This document shows, piece after piece, positions 1-5,075 of a stretch of DNA of 5,075 nucleotides. The notes under the pieces are model-generated. The model was not told where the DNA came from. It ran no database searches and was given only the letters and a program-made list of their open reading frames with translations. The DNA is from Clostridiales bacterium (GTDB taxonomy: Bacteria; Bacillota; Clostridia; Tissierellales; Sedimentibacteraceae), in contig DMJQ01000138.1 in assembly GCA_003457065.1 (NCBI GenBank), forward strand, positions 481 through 5,555. Reading direction: 5' to 3'. Each line of letters starts with the position of its first letter. The stretch's first letter is position 1. A program made the position numbers and the translations under genes.

Positions 1-1248
1 GTGTACAAGCCGATATTGTCATTTGACGGAAATGTCATCGGAGTCCTGTTTACGGGCAGCGACTATTCGGTTGTTCAAAGACAAATATTTTATGAGATTG
101 GACTTGTTATTGGAATTTGCATATTGTCAATAATTGCGGGAACATTTGTTTTGAAGAGGTATTTCAGAATAAGAATAAAAAATCCTTTGGATTGTGTGGT
201 TGCAGCTGCCAACGGAATTGGTACCGGCGAAATAAATGAAGAAACTATAAGTAGCTTAGGGCTTATAATAGAAAATAATGAAATAGGTTCACTTGCTCGT
301 TCGATGGAAGGAGCGGTCAATTCTTTCGACCTACTTTCGGAAGATATTAACGGCTATAAAAATGCAATAGACAACAAAGATTTAACATATACATATGATT
401 TTTCGAGCCAAAGCGGTATATATCTGGAGATAGCCGGTGTTGTGGACAGCTTGTTTTCTGAGCTTCGCAATATATTGGGTGAAATAAATCTTGCGTCTGA
501 AGGCATTGATGCCGGAGCAGAGCATGTTTCATCGGCTGCGCAGGCCTTGGCTCAGGGAGCAACTGAACAGGCAAGCTCTACGGAAGAAATTGCGGCTACC
601 ATTGCGGATATTTCGGAGCATGTAAAAACCGAGGCGACAAATGCCGGTGATGCAAGCAGATTATCTGATGAAACAGGAAAAGAAGTTTGCAAAAGCAGTC
701 GATACATGAATGACATGATGAATGCCATGGAGGAGATAACCCATGCGTCAAATGAAATAGAAAAAATAATTAAAACTATAGATGATATTGCATTCCAAAC
801 CAATATATTGGCGTTAAATGCTGCTGTCGAAGCTGCACGAGCCGGAATGGCAGGCAAGGGGTTTGCGGTCGTTGCCGACGAAGTTCGAAACCTCGCTTCA
901 AAAAGTGCTGAAGCCGCTAAAAACACAACCATGCTAATAGAAAGTGCTGTATCTGCGGTTCAAAAAGGGTATCAAATTGCCAAAGATACAGAATCTTCTT
1001 TGAGCAGCGCAGTGGAAATAACGAATAAAACCAATACTTTGATTAATGAAATAGCTGAAGCTTCCATTAGGCAAAGCGACAGTATATACCAGGTTAATGT
1101 AGGCGTCGAACAAATTTCAGGAGTGGTTCAGGTAAACTCCGCAGCCGCAGAAGAAATTGCTGCTTCAAGTGAAGAACTTTCCGGGCAGGCTAATTCATTG
1201 AGGGAAATGGTTGGAAAGTACAAAGTACAAAAGTCATATGAAGTATAA
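1..1248 (+). CDS. Methyl-accepting chemotaxis protein, C-terminal part (5' end outside window)
   Basis: This is a membrane chemoreceptor that passes ligand binding to the CheA/CheW kinase complex. The frame is already open at base 1, and the first ~20 residues ([12 protein letters not shown]) look like the end of a Cache-type extracellular sensor, so the true start lies upstream and the GTG at base 1 is probably not the start. Residues ~30-52 form one membrane-spanning helix. A poorly conserved HAMP-like linker covers ~53-115 and a second linker segment runs to ~160. The cytoplasmic signalling coiled coil occupies ~165-405. Its hairpin tip is at ~261-300, with the conserved [18 protein letters not shown] and [15 protein letters not shown] blocks. 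Candidate methylation helices with paired Glu/Gln lie near 187-200 ([14 protein letters not shown]) and 380-393 ([13 protein letters not shown]). No CheW-binding pentapeptide is evident at the C terminus, which ends KSYEV. The family call is certain; the ligand cannot be inferred from what is visible. Confidence 0.95.
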   Translation: MYKPILSFDGNVIGVLFTGSDYSVVQRQIFYEIGLVIGICILSIIAGTFVLKRYFRIRIKNPLDCVVAAANGIGTGEINEETISSLGLIIENNEIGSLARSMEGAVNSFDLLSEDINGYKNAIDNKDLTYTYDFSSQSGIYLEIAGVVDSLFSELRNILGEINLASEGIDAGAEHVSSAAQALAQGATEQASSTEEIAATIADISEHVKTEATNAGDASRLSDETGKEVCKSSRYMNDMMNAMEEITHASNEIEKIIKTIDDIAFQTNILALNAAVEAARAGMAGKGFAVVADEVRNLASKSAEAAKNTTMLIESAVSAVQKGYQIAKDTESSLSSAVEITNKTNTLINEIAEASIRQSDSIYQVNVGVEQISGVVQVNSAAAEEIAASSEELSGQANSLREMVGKYKVQKSYEV

Positions 1249-1286
1249 AGTCATAAACTAAAAATGTAAATAAGCTTACGAGCGGC

Positions 1287-1317
1287 TTGCACATCTAAAT
1301 ACAAAATAGTATACTAT
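1287..1317 (+). promoter_or_regulatory. Probable promoter with a palindrome over the -10 box
   Basis: A candidate sigma-A promoter has TTGCAC at 1287-1292 (weak -35, 3 of 6), a 17-base spacer, and TATACT at 1310-1315 (-10, 5 of 6). The -10 box sits inside a perfect 12-bp palindrome, ATAGTATACTAT (1306-1317). It lies directly before the RelB-like relic at 1346. Antitoxins of that family commonly repress their own promoter by binding palindromes there, so the palindrome may be an old operator. The promoter assignment rests on box matches only. Confidence 0.4.
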
Positions 1318-1330
1318 GAATAAAGATAAT

Positions 1331-1337
1331 GGGGAGG
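1331..1337 (+). promoter_or_regulatory. Ribosome binding site deciding the GTG start at 1346
   Basis: GGGGAGG is a strong Shine-Dalgarno match and lies 8 bases before the GTG at 1346-1348. An in-frame ATG exists at 1316, but it would place this site inside the coding sequence and has no comparable site of its own. This favours the GTG start, and Met-Pro-Arg-Ile-Ser then begins where RelB/DinJ antitoxins usually begin. Confidence 0.6.
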
Positions 1338-1345
1338 CGATTTGT

Positions 1346-1453
1346 GTGCCAAGAATATCTAATATACTTGCTCGTGTAGATCCTGAAATCAAAAAACAGG
1401 TTTGGATTCTCATGTCAAATGCTATACGAGGTAAAGTTAGGCCTTCTCATTAG
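1346..1453 (+). pseudogene. RelB/DinJ-type antitoxin relic, internally deleted
   Basis: A 35-codon reading frame starts at GTG and ends at TAG. Residues 4-18 (ISNILARVDPEIKKQ) resemble the first beta strand and helix start of RelB/DinJ ribbon-helix-helix antitoxins, where ARVDPEIK is followed by a roughly ten-residue helix and then a MSNAI motif. Here ILMSNAI (21-27) follows almost at once, so the intervening helix appears to be deleted, and the protein ends eight residues later without the toxin-binding C-terminal part. Intact antitoxins are about 80-100 residues. No RelE/YafQ-type toxin follows. The upstream site and promoter look intact, so a short peptide might still be made, but a working ribbon-helix-helix dimer seems unlikely. 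The family link comes from remembered motifs, not an alignment. Confidence 0.6.
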
Positions 1454-1526
1454 TGATTTGTGAGATAGTAAGCATACAAATATCCATTCATGAACAAAAC
1501 TCATTTTAGGGACAACTGTTCAGCAG

Positions 1527-2459
1527 ATGACAAAGAAAATGATAGATTCTTTGTATTCAAAGCGTATTAGAAACTCACTTGGAAAGCTTTTAGCTCCAAG
1601 GCAGGATTTAACTTTCAAACAGCTTAAGATTTACTATGAAGAAAATGGATTTGATTTGAATGATAAATTTTTGAATAATTTAGAATTATATACTGAGGAA
1701 AATAAGTTTAATTATGCGGCATATTTATTAGCCGATGAAAATGGTATTTCTATGAAGGTTGCAAAATATTCAGGAACTGATAAAGTTGACTTAATCGAGA
1801 ATGCTGAATTTGGATATTGTTCGTTAATAAAAGCAACTGAAAATATTTTGAATAAATTAGATATTGAAAATATTACAATGACTGAAATCACTGCAACTGT
1901 TCGGAAAGAAAGGCGTCTTGTAGATCCAACCGCATTAAGGGAAGCTGTTATAAATGCAATCATTCACAATGATTATTCAAATGGCATACCTCCGGTTTTT
2001 GAGATATTCTCAGATAAATTTGTTATCACATCATCCGGAGGATTACCGCAAGAATTAAGCCAAGAAGAATTTTTTGAGGGAATTTCTGCGCCAAGGAACA
2101 AGGAACTTATGAGAGTGTTTAAAGATGTCAGGTTGGTTGAACAACTTGGTTCTGGCGTTCAACGAATATTAAATGCATATGATAGAGGCGTATTTAAATT
2201 CAGTATGAATTTTTTAAAAGTTATTTTTCCTACCAATGCCGGGATAAATGCCGGGATAAGATTAATAAAGCTTAATAGTACACAAAAAAATATTCTTGAT
2301 TTAATGCGACTGAATAAATATGTAACTCAGGAAGAAATGAGCGAAAAATTAAATAAGAATATAAGGACTATAGAAAGGAATATCAAAAAGCTTCAGGAAG
2401 AAAATGTTATTATAAGAATAGGTTCAAATAAAGATGGATATTGGAATATAGTCGATTGA
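1527..2459 (+). CDS. ATP-binding winged-helix protein (AlbA_2/HATPase_c_4 family), N-terminally truncated
   Basis: The protein belongs to the family of putative transcriptional regulators built from an N-terminal AlbA_2 (Schlafen-like) domain, a GHKL-type ATPase domain and a C-terminal winged helix. Here 310 residues remain of a usual ~450-500. Residues 1-130 match the segment between the two main domains, with LLADENGISMKVAKYSGTD at 67-85. The ATPase N-box is EAVINAIIHNDY at 139-150 with Glu139, Asn143 and His147. Glycine motifs follow as GGLP (171-174) and EQLGSGV (205-211). A winged helix covers ~250-310. The linker carries a doubled NAGI (237-244) encoded by a perfect 12-bp tandem repeat. 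The AlbA_2 domain is missing, but the frame is open back to 1494 and reads LGTTVQQ just before the Met, resembling the end of that domain, so the 5' part was deleted. No good ribosome site precedes the ATG. It could be a pseudogene or a reduced but folded protein. Codon use looks more AT-rich than in the flanking genes. Confidence 0.75.
   Translation: MTKKMIDSLYSKRIRNSLGKLLAPRQDLTFKQLKIYYEENGFDLNDKFLNNLELYTEENKFNYAAYLLADENGISMKVAKYSGTDKVDLIENAEFGYCSLIKATENILNKLDIENITMTEITATVRKERRLVDPTALREAVINAIIHNDYSNGIPPVFEIFSDKFVITSSGGLPQELSQEEFFEGISAPRNKELMRVFKDVRLVEQLGSGVQRILNAYDRGVFKFSMNFLKVIFPTNAGINAGIRLIKLNSTQKNILDLMRLNKYVTQEEMSEKLNKNIRTIERNIKKLQEENVIIRIGSNKDGYWNIVD
2235..2258 (+). repeat. Perfect 12-bp tandem repeat, two copies, in the ATPase/winged-helix linker
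   Basis: AATGCCGGGATA occurs twice back to back (2235-2246 and 2247-2258), encoding Asn-Ala-Gly-Ile twice. The unit is a multiple of three, so copy-number changes would lengthen or shorten the linker without shifting frame. From memory, relatives in this family often carry short peptide repeats of varying number at the same place. Confidence 0.9.
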
Positions 2460-2560
2460 AGAAGTCTCAGACGTACCTTATCGGTTCATTATCAATTAAT
2501 GTAAAACGTTTTTAGCAGGAAGTCACTTTCAAGATGATGTAAGAATTAATACCACAATTA

Positions 2561-2908
2561 TTGTCAAGTCTTCTGACCTATATGAGGAGAGATGAAACGG
2601 ACATATTTTTAAATAGCAGGGACAGCAAGGTTATTGTAATGGATAATCCTTTTGCACAGACAAATGCAGAGTACCTGCTAAAACCGCTGATGAACATGGC
2701 AGACAAGAGCAATACACAGCTCATTTGTTTTTCGGGACTTGGAGGAGATTCGATTTATAACCGTTTCAACAATATTTATGTGCTTGAGACAAAACAATCA
2801 GGGCTGAAAGCAAATCAGCAGTATCTGAAACATACCTATGAAAAGGGCGAAGAAATTGTAAGCAGCATACATTCATCCAGATTTAAAATCGAAGAAGTAC
2901 CTGTTTAG
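2561..2908 (+). pseudogene. C-terminal fragment of a large SMC/RecN-like coiled-coil ATPase
   Basis: The frame encodes 115 residues with features of the C-terminal nucleotide-binding lobe of a large SMC-like ATPase. These are an apparent Walker B strand ending in DNPF (KVIVMDNPF, residues 23-31, Asp28), a following helix (AEYLLKPLMNMADKS), and a strand plus switch-like loop, LICFSGLGGDSIYNRF (54-69). The Walker A, coiled coils and ABC signature motif that should lie upstream are absent, and an in-frame TAA stands at 2540-2542. The only initiators are TTG at 2561 and ATG at 2582; neither has a ribosome site. I therefore read it as the tail of a gene whose 5' ~80-90% was deleted. Such ATPases often sit in defence or mobile regions. 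The exact family is not resolved; the assignment to a P-loop ATPase tail is fairly secure, expression is doubtful. Confidence 0.6.
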
Positions 2909-2956
2909 CAGATGAGACTATTTTAAAAAAAGTATGATGTAAAGAGAGACCATTTG

Positions 2957-2992
2957 AATGTTACCGTTCCTTGTAGTAGCTGTAACATTTTT
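2957..2992 (+). terminator. Weak hairpin with T run (possible terminator)
   Basis: AATGTTAC (2957-2964) is the exact reverse complement of GTAACATT (2982-2989), leaving a 17-base loop, and the right arm runs into five Ts (2988-2992). The stem is AT-rich and the loop long, so it would be an inefficient terminator at best. It overlaps a 17-codon hydrophobic frame (2958-3011). Confidence 0.3.
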
Positions 2993-3013
2993 GTCTTACT
3001 TAACAAATTAAAT

Positions 3014-3043
3014 AAAATGTCGATATATATATCGACATTTTTT
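3014..3043 (+). terminator. Perfect 28-bp palindrome ending in a T run, likely terminator
   Basis: Positions 3014-3041 form a perfect palindrome centred between 3027 and 3028. Its arms contain AAAATGTCGATAT, and the right arm ends in six Ts (3038-3043). As RNA it would form a stem with GTCGAT/ATCGAC as its strongest part, followed by the U run, as expected of an intrinsic terminator. The left arm starts with four As, so it could also act weakly on the opposite strand. It separates the eroded region on the left from the glycosidase gene on the right. Confidence 0.6.
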
Positions 3044-3048
3044 ATCTA

Positions 3049-3057
3049 TGATAAAAT
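3049..3057 (+). promoter_or_regulatory. Possible extended -10 promoter for the glycosidase gene
   Basis: TGATAAAAT gives an extended -10 (TG at 3049-3050, TAAAAT at 3052-3057, 5 of 6). No good -35 is at the normal distance; TCGACA (3032-3037) matches 5 of 6 but is only 14 bases away. Transcription from here would begin near 3064, placing the large hairpin at 3065-3125 at the very start of the leader. Confidence 0.3.
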
Positions 3058-3064
3058 ACTTTAA

Positions 3065-3125
3065 ACAGCTTGTGATTGAAAAGTTAAATAAATGCATTTA
3101 TTTAACTTTTCAATTTTCGGGCTGT
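3065..3125. repeat. Perfect 40-bp palindrome with an added outer stem
   Basis: Positions 3075-3114 are a perfect 40-bp palindrome centred on TGCA (3093-3096), with left arm ATTGAAAAGTTAAATAAATG. Outside it, ACAGC (3065-3069) pairs with GCTGT (3121-3125), separated from the main stem by 5 and 6 unpaired bases. The whole can fold as one long hairpin or cruciform. It has no T run after the outer stem, so it is not a standard terminator on the plus strand. It lies 27 bases before the next start codon. It may be a leader hairpin, a protein-binding site or the scar of a mobile element. Confidence 0.9.
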
Positions 3126-3137
3126 AATTATTTCAGC

Positions 3138-3144
3138 GAAAGGA
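3138..3144 (+). promoter_or_regulatory. Ribosome binding site of the glycosidase gene
   Basis: GAAAGGA lies 8 bases before the ATG at 3153. It fixes that ATG as the start, which agrees with the signal peptide beginning at the same residue. The outer arm of the large upstream hairpin ends 12 bases before it, so the site itself remains outside the stem. Confidence 0.7.
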
Positions 3145-3152
3145 CATTGTAA

Positions 3153-4670
3153 ATGAAGAAAAGTGTACAAAAAATTATCAAGCAATTATCTATTGTAAAA
3201 AAAATCAAAATTAGCAGGGCGGTGATTTTGGCAGTATTGTTTTTAGCAGTGGCGCCTCTTAATGCCGCGGCTGATTCTTACAGTTACTCCGTCAGAACAA
3301 TCAATGAAAAACAAACATCCTATGTAACCATTGATATGAATGATAAAACCATCAAGCCTGTAATGATGACTGCCGGCGGGAATTTGTCTTCCGTTCAGTC
3401 AGTAAGAGACATGGCTGTAAATAACGAAGCCTTTGCGGCTGTTAATGGAACTTATTTTGAAGCTTATTCAGGAGTTCCGGTTCCATGGGGGACCATTATT
3501 CAGGAAGGAAAAGTCATACATATGGGAAATTACGGTGCGGTTGCCGGATTTACGGCTGACGGCAGGCTCATTGTTGACAGGCTGAAGATTGAATTTAAAG
3601 GTTATATAAATGATGTGTACAGGTCCATACCATGGAGAATCAATCATCCCAGTACGGAAGACGAATCCATAACCATATTTACACCGGAATATAATACACC
3701 CGTAAGCGTAAAGGACGGAGCAAAAGCGGTTGTAGTTCAGAACGGTGCGGTTACAAATATAGTATCTGCCGATTTTAACGTGCCTTATGACGGATTTGCC
3801 ATAGTGTACAATAAATCCGTTTCTCATCTTGTAGATGAAAGGTTTAAGATCGGCGATAAGGTTCGTTATGAATCAATCATAAGCACAAGCTTTACCGATG
3901 CTTCACAGTGGAACGATGTGGTTACTGCCGTGGGAGCAGGGCCGAGTCTCATAATAAACGGACAGATCACCGCCGATGGTGCCGCGGAAGGCTTTTCAGA
4001 GGCTAAAATTAACAGCGTCAGAGCTTTCAGATCTTTCATAGGTGCGAACGAGGCGGGGAAAGTTGTTATAGGAAATATAACAAGTTCAACACTTAAAGAA
4101 GCAGCTGAAGTATGCAGGTCCATGGGACTTGTAAATGCCATGTGTTTAGACGGCGGCGGATCGGTGGGTCTTTACTATAACGGAGTGTCAAAAGCCTCGG
4201 GAAGGAATGTTAATAATGCCTTGGGATTTATAAAGCTGAGTAGCGCACCGGCGGGAAAACCGGTGAAAGAAGCGGCGCAACAAGTTCTTGTAGATAAAAG
4301 CCCCGCTGTCCTGTCTTCGTACAATATTGACGGATACAATTATTTTAAACTCAGGGACATAGCCGTGATTTTAAAATCAACACAAAAAGAGTTTGAAGTG
4401 TCCTGGGATGAGTCAGCACAATGCATTGCACTTACGTCTGGCAAAGAATATACTTCCGTGGGAGGGGAACTTGAAATATCATCTGAACAAGGAAGCAAGT
4501 ATGCAGCACAGGTTATTTCGAAAATAAAATTTGGAGAAAAGGAACTCAGTCTGCCATCGTACAATATAGACGGATACAATTATTTTAAATTGAGAGATGT
4601 AGGAGACATAATTGATTTTGTGCCTCAGTGGGATACCGAAGCGAAAGTTATAAAAATTGTAACTGAATAA
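3153..4670 (+). CDS. Secreted phosphodiester glycosidase (NAGPA domain) with C-terminal stalk-like repeats
   Basis: This 505-residue exported protein starts with a long signal peptide: a Lys/Arg-rich stretch (1-22), a hydrophobic core (23-36) and a likely cleavage after AAA at 38-40. Residues ~45-365 form a NAGPA (DUF2233-like) domain. Its marks are AAVNGTYFEA (95-104), VGAGPSLIINGQI (260-272), the Arg-containing SVRAFRSFIGAN (288-299) and the acidic LDGGGS motif (332-337). Family members hydrolyse phosphodiester-linked sugars; mammalian NAGPA uncovers mannose 6-phosphate. In bacteria the substrate is probably an envelope or environmental glycan, but this is inference. Residues ~375-505 hold two repeats resembling copper amine oxidase N-terminal (stalk) domains, each containing SYNIDGYNYFKLRD (389-402 and 469-482). 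These are common at the ends of clostridial surface proteins and are likely non-catalytic. No LPXTG motif or C-terminal anchor is seen. The gene appears to be transcribed alone, between two terminators. Confidence 0.88.
   Translation: MKKSVQKIIKQLSIVKKIKISRAVILAVLFLAVAPLNAAADSYSYSVRTINEKQTSYVTIDMNDKTIKPVMMTAGGNLSSVQSVRDMAVNNEAFAAVNGTYFEAYSGVPVPWGTIIQEGKVIHMGNYGAVAGFTADGRLIVDRLKIEFKGYINDVYRSIPWRINHPSTEDESITIFTPEYNTPVSVKDGAKAVVVQNGAVTNIVSADFNVPYDGFAIVYNKSVSHLVDERFKIGDKVRYESIISTSFTDASQWNDVVTAVGAGPSLIINGQITADGAAEGFSEAKINSVRAFRSFIGANEAGKVVIGNITSSTLKEAAEVCRSMGLVNAMCLDGGGSVGLYYNGVSKASGRNVNNALGFIKLSSAPAGKPVKEAAQQVLVDKSPAVLSSYNIDGYNYFKLRDIAVILKSTQKEFEVSWDESAQCIALTSGKEYTSVGGELEISSEQGSKYAAQVISKIKFGEKELSLPSYNIDGYNYFKLRDVGDIIDFVPQWDTEAKVIKIVTE
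4317..4589 (+). repeat. Direct repeat pair within the stalk-like domains, spaced 240 bases
   Basis: The 33 bases at 4317-4349 recur at 4557-4589 with a single mismatch (T at 4328, A at 4568). The offset is exactly 240 bases, or 80 codons, so both copies are in the same frame and encode the same YNIDGYNYFK core. Sequence between the copies is not recognisably alike at the nucleotide level. Confidence 0.9.
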
Positions 4671-4686
4671 AAAGTATTTTGTGAAC

Positions 4687-4711
4687 GGACCTTTATTAAA
4701 GGTCCTTCTTT
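4687..4711 (+). terminator. Intrinsic terminator after the glycosidase gene
   Basis: GGACCTTT (4687-4694) pairs perfectly with AAAGGTCC (4698-4705) across a 3-base loop and is followed by TTCTTT. It lies 16 bases after the stop codon. On the minus strand the hairpin is followed by a less uniform T-rich stretch, so it may also help stop the convergent gene that ends at 4721. Confidence 0.85.
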
Positions 4712-4720
4712 AGAATGCAA

Positions 4721-5075
4721 TTATTTGGATTTCGAAAGGTTTTTTGTGAAGAAACTGGTGTATATCAGGCATGTCAGCAGAAAAATTCCTCCGTAACCTG
4801 ACAGCGGGTACAAATATTTTACCAGATTAGCAAAACCGAACTGACTTGCCAGCAATGCGGCGGCGGAAGAACCCACAACAATTATTATGCTTTTGACCGG
4901 TTGTTTCCCTATGTCTGTGATTCTGGATGCAAAACCGTAGAGGGAACCGACTGCGGTCGTGTAAATTTCAGCCATGAGAACAGCTGAATAAGCCGCCTGA
5001 ACGATTGGTGAGATTTTGCCAGCCACGTAAATCATTGGAACCTCAAGCTCGGCAATTTCAAATATATTGCCGGAT
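4721..5075 (-). CDS. YkvI-like integral membrane protein, C-terminal part (5' end outside window)
   Basis: The minus-strand frame ends with TAA at 4723-4721 and stays open to the window edge, so at least 117 C-terminal residues are visible and the start lies beyond the window. A Met codon at 5035-5033 is internal: the frame upstream reads SGNIFEIAELEVP and runs smoothly into MIYVAGKISP. Three or so hydrophobic segments follow: one around the AAYSAVLMAEIYTTAVGSLYG stretch, one at SIIIVVGSSAAALLASQFG, and one at YGGIFLLTCLIYTSFF. The chain ends with the basic tail TKNLSKSK, probably cytoplasmic. The AEIYTTAVGSLYGFA block resembles the uncharacterised YkvI membrane proteins (COG3949), thought to be related to amino acid/sodium transporters; this match is from memory and the substrate is unknown. 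The gene is convergent with the glycosidase gene and shares its terminator region. Confidence 0.7.
   Translation of the reverse strand, partial: SGNIFEIAELEVPMIYVAGKISPIVQAAYSAVLMAEIYTTAVGSLYGFASRITDIGKQPVKSIIIVVGSSAAALLASQFGFANLVKYLYPLSGYGGIFLLTCLIYTSFFTKNLSKSK

Noticed and set aside
838..870. Receptor hairpin tip reading [11 protein letters not shown] instead of the more usual AGExGxGFAVV
   Set aside because: Variation at this position is, to my recollection, ordinary among chemoreceptors; the surrounding tip residues are intact, so it is not evidence of altered function.
552..932. Long minus-strand open frame (126 codons) opposite the chemoreceptor
   Set aside because: It lies fully inside a confident coding region on the other strand, has a composition typical of antisense shadow frames, and shows no ribosome site or family motifs.
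1217..1255. Near-tandem repeat around the chemoreceptor stop codon (AAGTACAAAAGTCATA and AAGTATAAAGTCATA)
   Set aside because: It is short, imperfect and AT-rich, with no structural or coding consequence that I can support.
1454..1493. Search for a toxin partner (RelE/YafQ-like) after the antitoxin relic
   Set aside because: Stops occur in all frames and no toxin-like residues are visible before the truncated ATPase begins.
2503..2512. AAAACGTTTT palindrome
   Set aside because: A 10-bp AT-rich palindrome is expected by chance, and no promoter or gene start lies at a suitable distance.
2991..3018. TTGTCT and TAAAAT boxes with a 16-base spacer as a promoter
   Set aside because: The -10 box falls at the start of the 28-bp terminator-like palindrome, so transcripts would begin inside the hairpin; the extended -10 at 3049-3057 is a somewhat better candidate.
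3468..4141. Minus-strand open frames of 119 and 91 codons opposite the glycosidase gene
   Set aside because: They are shadows of the NAGPA coding sequence; no recognisable domains or start signals support them.

Overview
The window reads as chromosomal DNA from a low-GC, Gram-positive anaerobe, most likely a member of the Clostridia. This is an inference from several things together: the AT-rich intergenic DNA, the style of the chemotaxis receptor, an exported NAGPA-type protein with copper-amine-oxidase-N-like repeats, and a YkvI-type membrane protein. No rRNA, tRNA, CRISPR array or transposase was seen.

Layout. Positions 1-1248 (+) hold the C-terminal part of a methyl-accepting chemotaxis receptor whose sensor lies outside the window. 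Positions 1249-2908 look like a graveyard of accessory genes. It holds a 35-codon RelB/DinJ-type antitoxin relic with its own ribosome site and probable promoter (1287-1453), then an ATP-binding/winged-helix regulator that has lost its N-terminal AlbA-type domain (1527-2459), then a 115-residue tail of a large SMC-like ATPase (2561-2908). These three have no obvious shared function. Each is a piece of a family common in mobile or defence regions, so I read the stretch as an eroded insertion between core-type genes.

Positions 2909-3152 are non-coding or nearly so and unusually rich in symmetry. They hold a weak hairpin with a T run, a perfect 28-bp palindrome ending in six Ts (terminator), a perfect 40-bp palindrome with an extra outer stem, and a good Shine-Dalgarno site. 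Positions 3153-4670 (+) encode a secreted phosphodiester glycosidase (NAGPA domain) followed by two stalk-like repeats. A strong terminator follows at 4687-4711. From 4721 to the window end, on the minus strand, is the C-terminal part of a YkvI-like membrane protein, convergent with the glycosidase gene.

The genes do not form one operon or pathway. The receptor, the exported enzyme and the membrane protein are all cell-envelope functions but are transcribed separately. I found no convincing new multi-gene system. The items most worth a second look are the 40-bp palindrome, the truncated ATPase with its 12-bp tandem repeat in the linker, and the row of gene relics.
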